DNA of 64,000 nucleotides from Methanoregula boonei 6A8 (GCF_000017625.1 NC_009712.1:310001-374000), one strand, 5' to 3'. Numbered from the stretch's first letter, positions 44,541-52,363 are shown. Made by a program: numbers and translations. The notes: a model not told the origin generated them from the sequence alone.

Positions 44541-45679
44541 CTTAACTTTCCACGAACTTGTGTCTGGTATTTCTTTTCATTTTTTTCTTCTTCTTTCGTA
44601 AGAGGTAAGGTTAAGATATATTTGAGGTAGTTTGTGGTTAATGCGAGATTCATCTGGGATTTGGATATAGTTCCGTTATTCATTGCACGCCCTTCCCAGA
44701 CCTCTGCATTTGAACGAGACCAGTCAATCTTATGAAGATTTTCCAATTTTTCTTCCCAAGTATCAGGATATTCTTCAATGAGGGCATGACCCGCAAGACC
44801 GAGTGCATGAAGAGCGATTCCGTGGGCGTGAATGAAATCATTACGAAGTGAACTGCTGGCAACATCTCCTCGGATCAATTGTTGCCACTCGGGAATATTA
44901 TCAGCCACTATATTCCAATATTTGGAGGCAAGTTTTTCCTCATCATTTGTTATTTTTTTTACTTTAGTCTTCTTTCCGAGAAGTGCAGCGGTCGCTTGAT
45001 AAATCGTAGAGAGCGTGAACATTTTTCTTGATCTGTTTGAGATTGATGTTTTTTCAAATTCGGTGAGATCTTTGAAAATTGGAAGTGAAGTTGCGATATC
45101 ACGTACAGATTGAGCGAATGCCTCTCGTGAATCGTAAAGAATGCTTATAGATTTTGTCGGTCTCACAGCGTGACGGTTCAGATCTGAAAACATCTGCTGG
45201 CTGCGCTTCAATCCTGTATCTATAAAAAAAACCACGGATATTGTTTCATTGCCAAGCTCTGGCCGCTCTTTAAGAGCTGATTCGATTGCCGCTCTTCGGT
45301 GTTGCCCATCATTGATGAGAACCCTCGCGCCCATGGGTATGATAATTTTTCCGACTCTGCTATTCGGGTTATCTTGTGGAGCGGGAACGAATTTTACCGG
45401 AACTTCACTTATTGACGCTGCAATTGATGAAAAAACGTAGTCGTGGGGATTGCTTATAATATAGTGTGCAATTTCTGGAATCCGTGCGTGATTCAGAACG
45501 CGTTGTGCTCTAACCTGTGCTGGAACTTCCGATTCGTTGAATCGAAAAATTGTCGGAACGAGCTTCAGCTGAACCATAGCGGAATAATATTCTCTACCCG
45601 CTTGAGTGCCGCGAATTGCAGGAAAAGAAAATACCGCAGTCTCCAGATCATCAACTTCATCTAACGCCGCAACCTTCAT
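44537..45679 (-). CDS. dndB: Dnd regulator DndB (DGQHR-domain protein)
   Basis: A 380-residue protein with the diagnostic VLINDGQHRRAAIESAL motif at about 115-130, plus FFIDTGLKRSQQMFSDLNRH. DndB is known as a negative regulator of dnd transcription. It is the first gene of the operon dndB-C-D-E-A and overlaps dndC by 4 bp. The upstream region carries an inverted repeat that could be its target. Confidence 0.93.
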   Translation of the reverse strand: MKVAALDEVDDLETAVFSFPAIRGTQAGREYYSAMVQLKLVPTIFRFNESEVPAQVRAQRVLNHARIPEIAHYIISNPHDYVFSSIAASISEVPVKFVPAPQDNPNSRVGKIIIPMGARVLINDGQHRRAAIESALKERPELGNETISVVFFIDTGLKRSQQMFSDLNRHAVRPTKSISILYDSREAFAQSVRDIATSLPIFKDLTEFEKTSISNRSRKMFTLSTIYQATAALLGKKTKVKKITNDEEKLASKYWNIVADNIPEWQQLIRGDVASSSLRNDFIHAHGIALHALGLAGHALIEEYPDTWEEKLENLHKIDWSRSNAEVWEGRAMNNGTISKSQMNLALTTNYLKYILTLPLTKEEEKNEKKYQTQVRGKLR

Positions 45680-45733
45680 GAAAATTAACTATGTGAAACA
45701 AGACATATGGAAGTTTCTATTTTAGTTTTGGAC

Positions 45734-45759
45734 GTTTACTTTTTTGAGGGAAAGTGAAC
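45734..45759 (-). promoter_or_regulatory. Inverted repeat in the dndB promoter region
   Basis: GTTTACTTT (45734-45742) and AAAGTGAAC (45751-45759), 8 of 9 pairs, spacer 8 bp. On the minus strand a TATA-like TATTAAAAAAG (about 45761-45771) precedes it, so the repeat would lie between promoter and transcript start. Candidate operator for DndB or the AbrB protein. Confidence 0.45.
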
Positions 45760-45839
45760 TTTTTTAATACCCTTCGACACTTCTCGGGTTCAATCTGCCG
45801 CAATAAAGGGCGAAGTCGTGATGTGTTTCCACCACCATC

Positions 45840-46028
45840 TTACGTTTTCGTCTTGTAGACGCGCTCGTATTGTAAAATAAGATTGCCTTTTTCTTCCTTC
45901 ACGATCAGTCGAAAGACATCGCCGGGATTAACCTTCTTGGACTTGACGATATCGGTGGGGATAGTAAGATCGAGAGAATCAGTACCGTAATGAAGGCGTG
46001 ACTTGACGGTATTTTCTTTCTCGTTCAT
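45840..46028 (-). CDS. AbrB/SpoVT-type DNA-binding protein
   Basis: A 62-residue swapped-hairpin protein: TDSLDLTIPTDIVKSKKVNP and GDVFRLIVKEEKGNLILQYE, the AbrB-type pattern. It lies 160 bp upstream of dndB on the same strand, and could regulate the dnd operon, or be an orphan antitoxin. A palindrome (GCACATTATGTGC) sits 38 bp before its ATG. Confidence 0.8.
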   Translation of the reverse strand: MNEKENTVKSRLHYGTDSLDLTIPTDIVKSKKVNPGDVFRLIVKEEKGNLILQYERVYKTKT

Positions 46029-46066
46029 TAGATTTCAATATGGGTCATGCACATTTAGGGCTTAAC

Positions 46067-46079
46067 GCACATTATGTGC
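46067..46079. promoter_or_regulatory. 13-bp palindrome upstream of the AbrB-type gene
   Basis: GCACATTATGTGC is a perfect palindrome with a central T, and a partial copy (ATGCACAT) occurs nearer the gene at about 46047. Position fits an autoregulatory operator. Confidence 0.45.
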
Positions 46080-46112
46080 ATAAGTTTATTCTCGTATCCG
46101 ACAAATACTTCC

Positions 46113-46250
46113 CCGGTGTCTGGTGACCTGAGTTCGTCAACCCGGATCAATACAACCATCCCGGGCGCTTACCCCCCGGCTCCAAAATATCATTCTGGAC
46201 AAAGGCGCCCGGGTTTTTCCGGGAAAATCTCACCAGCCACCGGAATTTTA
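46113..46250. repeat. Second repeat family, copy A left part
   Basis: CCGGTGTCTGGTGAC to CCGGAATTTTA matches 54746-54885 with few changes, including GGCGCTTACCCCCCGGCTCC and AATATCATTCTGGACAA. At 46250 the similarity breaks and resumes at 46705; the intact copy (54746-54965) is continuous across this point. Confidence 0.82.
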
Positions 46251-46263
46251 GGCCCTGCAGGAG

Positions 46264-46548
46264 ATGAAAATGATATCTGCTTACAGATTACGGGTTATGC
46301 CTGATGAGCCCCCCTCATTCCTTCTGGTCATGGGTTACACGTTGCAGATCCCGGTATGCGTTATGGCAATTGTTTTTCTGTTCGATCTCGCCGGAAAATA
46401 TGGATGTTTTCACCCGGCCGCCGTCGCGCTCATGGGGGCATTTGCAGCGATTACGATTCACGCGGGATACCGGCTCTGGCGATTGCTGTTTGCTCCGGCA
46501 TTGGCAAAAAAGAGAAGGGATTATTTTCCTGCCATTGTGGTAAAATGA
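46264..46548 (+). CDS. Small two-helix membrane protein
   Basis: A 94-residue frame with two hydrophobic segments (MGYTLQIPVCVMAIVFLFDL and AAVALMGAFAAITIHAGYRL) and a basic end. No family recognised. The start (ATG 46264 or 46270) has GGAGATG nearby. It is the only frame within the inserted segment that looks like a protein. Confidence 0.45.
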   Translation: MKMISAYRLRVMPDEPPSFLLVMGYTLQIPVCVMAIVFLFDLAGKYGCFHPAAVALMGAFAAITIHAGYRLWRLLFAPALAKKRRDYFPAIVVK

Positions 46549-46690
46549 TTTTTTCGGGGAAATCCTGAAGGTTTTTGCTATTCTCAAAAAGAAGAAAATC
46601 GGTCCACTTATGGGGATGTTCCAAATAAAATTCAATCAGACGATTGATGATAGTATCATAACTCTCCGGTTTCTTCCCAGGATCCGCTGG
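46545..46690 (-). pseudogene. Truncated antitoxin-like fragment
   Basis: One minus-strand frame reads DPGKKPESYDTIINRLIEFY followed by LEHPHKWTDFLLF. The part G-K-K-x-E-S-Y-D-x-I-I-N-R-L-I-E resembles the C-terminal half of small archaeal RHH/VapB-type antitoxins. No start or N-terminus is present because the repeat begins at 46705. Confidence 0.35.
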
Positions 46691-46704
46691 TTTATCTCAT
46701 CTCT

Positions 46705-46830
46705 CCAGCCACCGGAATTTTAAGCACAATGCATATGCTCTCTTCAATAACGCCCGGTGCCGGGAAAAAAGATCGGTTGTACCCGACCGCTTTCCAGGGT
46801 TTCCTCAAAAAAAGAACTCTCTCCCGGTAA
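46705..46830. repeat. Second repeat family, copy A right part
   Basis: Continues the repeat broken at 46250: CCACCGGAATTTTAAGCACA, then ATAACGCCCGGTGCCGGGAA and AAAGATCGG. It corresponds to about 54868-54965 of the intact copy. Confidence 0.8.
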
Positions 46831-46860
46831 CTGCGCCGGCAGCGGAAAACTTCGCGCGGC

Positions 46861-47076
46861 TCACGGCCTAGATCTTCGTATCTCATCCAAATGCCGCTCA
46901 ATCTTTTCGAGACTCTGCTGGATCGCTGACAGTTTTTCGATTACATACCAGACAAACAGAGCCAGGCAGAATAAAACGATAACGCCAACGGCCAAAAACC
47001 GCTGATAGGTGATTAGCCCGAGCAGGGCTATGACTGCGCAGATAATCGTGAAAATGATAAGCCGGTTTCTTTTCAT
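46861..47076 (-). CDS. Small membrane protein with cytosolic coiled helix
   Basis: A 71-residue protein from ATG 47076 with AGGAGG upstream. Two hydrophobic helices (LIIFTIICAVIALLGLITY; FLAVGVIVLFCLALFVWYVI) followed by an amphipathic helix (KLSAIQQSLEKIERHLDEIR). Unknown function. The strong ribosome-binding site supports it. Confidence 0.65.
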   Translation of the reverse strand: MKRNRLIIFTIICAVIALLGLITYQRFLAVGVIVLFCLALFVWYVIEKLSAIQQSLEKIERHLDEIRRSRP

Positions 47077-47279
47077 GCGTATGAACCTCCTGTACAATAA
47101 TGATCAACAAGCACTCATTTCATTATGCATTTTCTGTTGGACCCTCCTGCCTGTACGGCACGGATACTCTGAAACATCTTGCCGGAAGACGCCTGTCCAT
47201 TCATTCCCTCACGGTTGTTCCGTTCACACAAGGTTTGACCATGAGAGGGGGTGTGCCCATCTTTCCTTTGGCTATCATT

Positions 47280-49085
47280 TCAGTAACCTCTTGAAAAACC
47301 ACCATTATGCAGTAAGATTCTCTCGGTCTCTAGGCCCTGAACGGTGTATTCGAGGCTTTCCCGGAATGTGGCGTCATTGACTTCGGTTTCCGGTTGTTTC
47401 GGCATCAATTGGATACCTCCATTGGGATATCTGCTACTGTTGATCCACTGGAGAGTATTACCCGCAGTTTTTGGATATTTGTGCAGATAATCTAGTGATG
47501 AAATAGACAACCAAGTTGGCGATATGTAGGAAAAATTCGTGGACCAGTTTTCCCCACGATATCGGTATCCCCCATCTCGTGTATACCCCTGTTCTATCCA
47601 GGCGGCACACGCATCTGGATTTGAAGGTGTTGCCAAAAGCGCATCCAGCGAGCCTAAAGCATAATATGTAGTCACAAGATCCGATCTTTCTCGACCGTAA
47701 CACCCATCAGCATTCTGAATTTCGTTGATTTTTCGGATTAAACGGTCTTTCTGCACAGAGTCTAAAGAGAGATCTACCACTTTTGCCATATTTAGCAGGT
47801 AAAAAATCTGTTCCATATCTCCCGGCCCAGAAGCGGATCCGGAAATTGTTGTAATTTGCTGTTCAAGCGTGCTCCTAATGGAGGCTGCGTTGGGAACCGA
47901 TTCCCCCAATTCCCCATATGTCATCACAACATAGTACTGGTTTTCTGGAGAAAGGTGGGGACTACTAAGCTGGGTGTCAAGCCAAGGTTTGATCTCAGAA
48001 ACCGTAGGGTTGCGTGGATCCAGCAGAGTCAATGCTCGGATTGCAAACCAGGTATCTTTGGGAGATGGAGTGATCTTAAATGCAGGGTGGAAGCCTCCGT
48101 ACCGGCTCTCATGCCGCTTGATGAAATTAATCGTCCTGTTGTTTACCGGACTTCCAATGTCAGATAACAATTTTGTTGCCAGATATGTTCCCTGGGCGTC
48201 GCCATAGTTATTCAGGATCGCATTATACCCTCCATCAGGTAATTCCAGGGAGTACACGTAATCCTGTACTTTTCTTGAGATATCCGGTGTGAGCCCTCCG
48301 GATGTACGCAATTCTGTTTCAAGAGCATTAAGAGTGAACAGATCAATTTTTTTTTCGGGTAGATCCCCCAATCGGGATTTCCATATCAAGGCATGTTGTT
48401 CCTCTACACTTTTTTGTGAACTGTCGATCTCAAACTCATTTGGATCGATATTTGCCAGATGAAATGCCGGGACCAGGATTTCTGTTTCTGCTAGTAGGTA
48501 GTCCTCATCAGTGGATATCTGATCGCTTTTCCACTGCTGCATAAGCCACTCGCGGGTAATATTTGCCGTTACTACATTGTTTCCGGTAAACTCCAAGATT
48601 TTCAAAGCCCTTGCGGTGTCCAGGGAGGATCCATTAAATCCCGGCCTGTCTGCATAAGAGCCATCTGATTTCCCGAATTGTTCAACAAGGGATATGATGC
48701 CAGACTGATTTTCCGGAGGGATATCGTAGTTTTTCATGCAGCCGGTCAGGTAATATAGGTCTTTGAGAGAAACCTCAGAAGTATTCCTGAGGAAATCCTG
48801 TTCACGGGAATACAACCATTGCTCTGTCTGTTCTTTCTGCATCAAGCCAATATGCTCATTTTTCAATGCCAGAGAGAAGTAATATGTAGAATACAAATCG
48901 GGATCATCAGGAGCAAAATCCGCATATCCCCCTTCAGGTGCACGGGAGTAACCGATCTTTTCCACGGTTTTTTCATTCCAAGATTCATAAGATGTTGGTG
49001 TAGTTGTATTTATGATAAAAAAAGCACAAATCCCGACAAGGCATGTGATAATGAGCAATATTCCGATATCCCGTTTTATTGACAT
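47280..49085 (-). CDS. Membrane-anchored alpha/alpha-toroid (prenyltransferase-like) protein
   Basis: A 601-residue protein with an N-terminal hydrophobic anchor (IGILLIITCLVGICAFFI) and an outside domain of repeated helix units with the signature G-G-Y/F/S: GGYADFAPDDPDLYSTYYFS, GSYADRPGFNGSSLDTARAL, GGYNAILNNYGDAQGTYLAT, GGFHPAFKITPSPKDTWFAI, GGYRYRGENWSTNF. This is the repeat of squalene cyclases, prenyltransferase beta subunits and their secreted relatives. Catalytic residues are not evident, so it is probably a surface-binding protein. It starts 28 bp after the exported protein gene, same operon. Confidence 0.82.
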   Translation of the reverse strand: MSIKRDIGILLIITCLVGICAFFIINTTTPTSYESWNEKTVEKIGYSRAPEGGYADFAPDDPDLYSTYYFSLALKNEHIGLMQKEQTEQWLYSREQDFLRNTSEVSLKDLYYLTGCMKNYDIPPENQSGIISLVEQFGKSDGSYADRPGFNGSSLDTARALKILEFTGNNVVTANITREWLMQQWKSDQISTDEDYLLAETEILVPAFHLANIDPNEFEIDSSQKSVEEQHALIWKSRLGDLPEKKIDLFTLNALETELRTSGGLTPDISRKVQDYVYSLELPDGGYNAILNNYGDAQGTYLATKLLSDIGSPVNNRTINFIKRHESRYGGFHPAFKITPSPKDTWFAIRALTLLDPRNPTVSEIKPWLDTQLSSPHLSPENQYYVVMTYGELGESVPNAASIRSTLEQQITTISGSASGPGDMEQIFYLLNMAKVVDLSLDSVQKDRLIRKINEIQNADGCYGRERSDLVTTYYALGSLDALLATPSNPDACAAWIEQGYTRDGGYRYRGENWSTNFSYISPTWLSISSLDYLHKYPKTAGNTLQWINSSRYPNGGIQLMPKQPETEVNDATFRESLEYTVQGLETERILLHNGGFSRGY

Positions 49086-49113
49086 GGATATACCCCAAAA
49101 AAAATTTAAAAAT

Positions 49114-49824
49114 TTAGACTGACACGTATGTGTTTACCGTATAATCTGAGTAACTGAACCGGAAGGTACCCGAATCACTTTCCTGGATTGAGGGAATAGT
49201 TGCCCAGCTCTGTGCCAGGAAGTTTGTGTAGCTATGAGTGACTGCATATGCATTTGTCCAGTAGTCAGAATAGGCGAGCCTGTTACCGCCGATATCCTGG
49301 TACCCCATGCTGCCGCCCGGCATGCTAATTGAGACACCGACACCGGATGCGGATACTTGGGATGCTAGGGTAATCTTGTCCGCATAATACGGGCTTGTCC
49401 CCTGCCAATTGGAAAGGAGATTTCCACTTACGTACTTGCTGTAGGGAGATGTCCATCCCCCATCATATGATCCGGTAATAGTAGTCCTCTGGTAGATGGA
49501 ACTGCCAAAGAGCGGCAGGCTGGCGCTGTTCGCACCGGATACCGGAGTTCCGGAGCTTGCCGTAGCAACACTTTTCGTCTTTTTGTTCAGGTTTGTCATC
49601 AGGTGGTCGACGCTTGCCGTCTTGTTGTCAGTTTTTCCAGTGAAGACATAGGTATAGGGATCTGTCTGTATGACAATTCCCTTGAGAGATGAATCGATTA
49701 CAGCGTCAGATGACGCTTGATGGGCATCAGCTGCCTGTATATCCGCCGCGTTCACCATCGGTACCATCGCCATCGCCGCCAGCAGCAATGCCAGCAGCAT
49801 GACGCCAGTTTTCAATGTTTTCAT
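49114..49824 (-). CDS. Exported protein of the shared-leader family (A)
   Basis: A 236-residue protein from ATG 49824, with AAAGGAGG upstream. Signal peptide MKTLKTGVMLLALLLAAMAM then VPMVNA-AD. The mature part is Ser/Thr/Tyr-rich and probably beta (SGAN SASLPLFGSSIYQ; TITGSYDGGWTSPYSKYVSG; SYTNFLAQSWATIPSIQESD). I do not recognise the fold. The signal peptide is almost identical to those of genes B and C, although the mature parts differ. It heads an operon with the toroid protein. Confidence 0.8.
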   Translation of the reverse strand: MKTLKTGVMLLALLLAAMAMVPMVNAADIQAADAHQASSDAVIDSSLKGIVIQTDPYTYVFTGKTDNKTASVDHLMTNLNKKTKSVATASSGTPVSGANSASLPLFGSSIYQRTTITGSYDGGWTSPYSKYVSGNLLSNWQGTSPYYADKITLASQVSASGVGVSISMPGGSMGYQDIGGNRLAYSDYWTNAYAVTHSYTNFLAQSWATIPSIQESDSGTFRFSYSDYTVNTYVSV

Positions 49825-49843
49825 GTTTCCGTTCCTCCTTTTG

Positions 49844-49901
49844 CTCCGCTCGGAGGGCATGGGAAAACCTTCATAGGATCAGGGGGGAATAATCCCATGC
49901 C
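49844..49901 (-). promoter_or_regulatory. Two hairpins in the leader of gene A, one beside the RBS
   Basis: CTCCG-CT-CGGAG (49844-49855) lies just upstream of AAAGGAGG. GGCATGGGA (49856-49864) pairs perfectly with TCCCATGCC (49893-49901). Both are kept in gene B (53336-53392). They could control access of the ribosome. Confidence 0.55.
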
Positions 49902-49961
49902 TGCGGGCGGGACCGGGTCCAGCCGCAATTCGACGTGGGGCGGGCCCGACCTCTTGATTGT

Positions 49962-49983
49962 GGGACAACCCCCCGGCTGTCCA
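49962..49983 (-). promoter_or_regulatory. 5'-end hairpin of gene A transcript
   Basis: GGACAACC (49963-49970) pairs with GGCTGTCC (49975-49982). In message sense GGACAGCC-loop-GGTTGTCC, closing with one G-U pair. It starts about 26 bp after the TATA box, the expected transcript 5' end. Also seen at 53457, 57369 and 61464. Confidence 0.6.
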
Positions 49984-50007
49984 CGCTTGTGCGATTCGCG
50001 ACGGCAG

Positions 50008-50036
50008 ATATAAGGATTCTAACGCGTACGTCTACC
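50008..50036 (-). promoter_or_regulatory. Shared upstream box with TATA, copy A
   Basis: In message sense GGTAGACGTACGCGTTAGAA followed by TCC and TTATAT. The same box with the same spacing precedes five more sites in the window. The position directly before a TATA box fits a transcription-factor (activator or TFB-related) site. Confidence 0.65.
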
Positions 50037-50154
50037 GGAGTCCCGATCGGCAAATGGTGGGGTAGAGCATCGACGAGTGTTATCTAAAAAATCCCCGCCG
50101 CCCAAAGAAACGTATTTCTGGTGAAAAATCCACATAGTCATCAGGTAAGTGTCT

Positions 50155-50313
50155 ATGACATCTGTCATCCATAACCCCGCGATCATACAGGCTTCTGCGG
50201 GAGCGGCAAAGAAAAACCGGGCCAAAAGAAAGATATCCCCACAAGGGATCTTCGGGCTGCTCCCCGACTGGAAGATCGATACGCAGGAATTCCGGGACGA
50301 AATGCGCGATTAG
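50155..50313 (+). CDS. vapB: VapB-type antitoxin (short)
   Basis: A 52-codon gene from ATG 50155 to TAG 50313. The product starts MTSVIHNPAIIQASAGAAKK and ends GIFGLLPDWKIDTQEFRDEM plus RD. The ending G-x-L-x-x-W-x-I-D-T-Q-x-x-x-D-E is common in VapB antitoxins that plug PIN toxins. It stops two bases before the PIN gene start. Confidence 0.72.
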   Translation: MTSVIHNPAIIQASAGAAKKNRAKRKISPQGIFGLLPDWKIDTQEFRDEMRD

Positions 50314-50315
50314 AG

Positions 50316-50690
50316 ATGGCATCTTTTTTTGCGGATTCATACGCACTCATTGAGATTCTCAAAGGAAACGAACGTTACATTCCCTACATTAACGGGAATC
50401 TGGTAACAACAGAGTTCAACATCTGCGAAGTTACATTTGCCGTGTGCAGGGACTACCCGGACAAAACCCGGCAGGTGATGGCCCGTGTCCGAAAGATGGT
50501 CACCCTTCTGTCAACCACGGATGGAGATTATTGCGAGGGTGCGGCCATGAGAAGAAAAACAACGGGTGCCGGCAAAAAACTTTCTACGATCGATTGTGTC
50601 GGCTACGCTGTTTCCCGCCGGCAAGAAATTCCGTTCCTCACGGGGGATCGTGAATTTGAGGATATCGAAGACGTTGAATTCGTCCGGTGA
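50316..50690 (+). CDS. vapC: VapC-type PIN-domain RNase toxin
   Basis: A 124-residue PIN domain: FFADSYALIEILKGNERYIP (first Asp), NLVTTEFNICEVTFAV (Glu), STIDCVGYAVSRRQEIPFLT (Asp) and GDREFEDIEDVEF (final Asp). These match the four acidic positions of PIN RNases. It pairs with the upstream VapB gene (two-base gap). Confidence 0.85.
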   Translation: MASFFADSYALIEILKGNERYIPYINGNLVTTEFNICEVTFAVCRDYPDKTRQVMARVRKMVTLLSTTDGDYCEGAAMRRKTTGAGKKLSTIDCVGYAVSRRQEIPFLTGDREFEDIEDVEFVR

Positions 50691-50860
50691 CCGGGCCTTA
50701 TCCCCTTTCAGGCCGTGGGGGGTATGTCCCTGTTGAAACGTCCCGGAGTTCCCAAGTCTCCTGCCGGCTTCGTACCCCCTGGAGACCATGAAGATTAATA
50801 GACCGGTAGTACAAAGGTAATCATTATGCGAAGACCAGATCGGGACCACGCAGGGAAAAG

Positions 50861-51202
50861 ATGACGCAGGGATCGGCGGACCCCCGGGAGCTCGGCGAGA
50901 TTATCCGGAACATTGTTGCGTGTGCACACCCGGAAAAGATCATCCTTTTCGGCTCCGGGGCACGGGGAGAGATGGGGCCCTCAAGCGATATCGATCTCCT
51001 GGTCATAAAGGACGGGGAATTTGATCCCGGTGCGCTGACCGAAGAGATCTACATGCATCTTGTGGGAATCGGCCGGGCCGTCGATGTCATCGTTATCTCA
51101 TCCCGGGATGCCGAGCGGTACCGCAACTCGCCCTACTTTGTGGTGTACCCGGCATTCCGGCAGGGCACGGAGGTCTACCATGCAGGACAGGCTCTCACCT
51201 GA
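50861..51202 (+). CDS. Minimal nucleotidyltransferase (MNT)
   Basis: A 113-residue MNT with GSGARGEMGPSSDIDLLV (GS-x9-D-x-D). It overlaps the next HEPN gene by 23 bp, the usual MNT-HEPN arrangement. Probable toxin-modifying antitoxin. Confidence 0.88.
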   Translation: MTQGSADPRELGEIIRNIVACAHPEKIILFGSGARGEMGPSSDIDLLVIKDGEFDPGALTEEIYMHLVGIGRAVDVIVISSRDAERYRNSPYFVVYPAFRQGTEVYHAGQALT

Positions 51203-51581
51203 AGATCCGGAAGAATGGCTCAATCGGGCACGCTCCAATCTCGCGATTGCCAAAAACCGGTGTGACGCAGCCATTTACCGGGAAGATCTCTGTTTTAATG
51301 CACAACAGGCCGCCGAGAAAGGATTAAAGGCAGTCTGCATCCGGCACCGGATTGAATTTCCCTACATCCACGATATGGCCGCTCTTGTCACTCTCCTGAT
51401 GAAAAATGGCGTTGCTGTTCCGGAACCGGTAAAGGAAGCAGCAAAACTCACGCGGTTTGCCATTGCCACGCGGTATCCGCATGTTTCGGGACCGGTACGC
51501 GAAGAGGAATACCAGAGGGCTATCGCAATTTCAGGGACGGTTCTTGACTGGTGTGAAGAGGAACTCCGGCATACCGGGTGA
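51180..51581 (+). CDS. HEPN-domain protein
   Basis: A 133-residue HEPN protein of the larger type: EEWLNRARSNLAIAKNRCDA, LCFNAQQAAEKGLKAVCIRH, and HDMAALVTLL. The motif C/A-F-N-A-Q-Q-A-x-E-K-x-L-K-A is diagnostic. Unlike HepT it lacks R-x4-H-x-Y, so activity may be non-RNase. It starts inside the MNT gene. Confidence 0.85.
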   Translation: MQDRLSPEDPEEWLNRARSNLAIAKNRCDAAIYREDLCFNAQQAAEKGLKAVCIRHRIEFPYIHDMAALVTLLMKNGVAVPEPVKEAAKLTRFAIATRYPHVSGPVREEEYQRAIAISGTVLDWCEEELRHTG

Positions 51582-51621
51582 TCTCCTCCTTTCCGGATTG
51601 GATCGCGGTATCCCCTCGTAC

Positions 51622-51955
51622 CACTTCATCCCATCCGGGTTCAAATTGAGCCCGGATTGCCCTTTTCCGGGCCCGTATCGGGCTCCGTTTCCCGGAAAAT
51701 AAATCCAAGCCCAAATAGGCCGTATTTTTGCAATCGGGCGAAATAGAACGTCCTCATAGAAGCTCTTTCCTGCCCTGATCTCACCTCAAACAGGCATTTG
51801 ACCATTCCCGAAAAAAGATGCCGTAGAATCGCGTCTATGGGCCGTTTATGGGCATTATACGGGACTCAAATTTGGCGTATTTCGGCAAATGGGACATTAT
51901 ATTTGCCTTTTTTCGTTTCCTGTGGGATCGGACGGTTTTACGGGCGTATTTTGGA
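51622..51955. repeat. ~340-bp intergenic repeat, copy 3
   Basis: More diverged than copies 1 and 2 but shares TTCATCCCATCCGGG, the hairpin (CGGGCCCG TAT CGGGCTCCG), CCGTATTTTTGCAATCGG, CTCAAATTTGGCGTATTT and GATCGGACGGTTTTACGGG in the same order. It follows the MNT-HEPN pair and its right end provides the last codons of the membrane gene at 51938. Confidence 0.82.
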
Positions 51956-52363
51956 GTTCTCCTGATATCTCTTTATTAGAGCGACAATGAAGAAAGCAAT
52001 TGAAAGGATTGCGAATGCCGCGAGAACCGGTGAAAAACCCTGGTGAGTGTACGACACTTTTTGGATCGTCATAGATGAATTGACAAACAGGAATCCAAAA
52101 TAGACCGCCGTCAATCCCCCGAGTAACGGGTCCATCCGGGGGAATTTAATCAATGCGGCTGCAAGCAGGGCTGCTGCAAGCCACGTTACTCCAAGGGCGA
52201 TCCCGGCCGGAAGCCCGTCGAGTTTTCTCCCAAAAAACCAGGTTTCCCAGTTGATGACAAATGCAAACAAGGTGGCCAGCGCAAAGACTATGAGAAGTCC
52301 AAGCACGCAGTATTTCAAGATTGTTTCGGTTTGTGCGATCATATTTTTGCTCGTCATAATCAT
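51938..52363 (-). CDS. Four-helix membrane protein
   Basis: About 141 residues with four hydrophobic helices (YCVLGLLIVFALATLFAFVI; GIALGVTWLAAALLAAALI; GLTAVYFGFLFVNSS; FSPVLAAFAILSIAFFIVAL) and a basic tail. I start it at ATG 52363; a TTG four codons upstream is possible. It lies about 30 bp after exported protein B, in the same operon. The stop codon TAA lies within repeat copy 3. No family recognised. Confidence 0.68.
   Translation of the reverse strand: MIMTSKNMIAQTETILKYCVLGLLIVFALATLFAFVINWETWFFGRKLDGLPAGIALGVTWLAAALLAAALIKFPRMDPLLGGLTAVYFGFLFVNSSMTIQKVSYTHQGFSPVLAAFAILSIAFFIVALIKRYQENSKIRP

Larger units (their letters stand above)
46251..46704. mobile_element. 454-bp insertion or duplication splitting a repeat
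   Basis: The segment lies between two direct copies of CCAGCCACCGGAATTTTA (46233-46250 and 46705-46722), while the homologous region at 54.7-55.0 kb has one copy only. The segment carries a small membrane-protein frame (46264-46548) and, on the other strand, a fragment resembling a small antitoxin. No transposase is present. Insertion followed by 18-bp duplication, or deletion between nested repeats, are both possible. Confidence 0.45.

Noticed and set aside
49960-49985. Intrinsic terminator for the hairpins GGACAACC/GGCTGTCC
   Set aside because: They lie just after TATA boxes and before long leaders in four places, not at gene ends, and lack T-runs.
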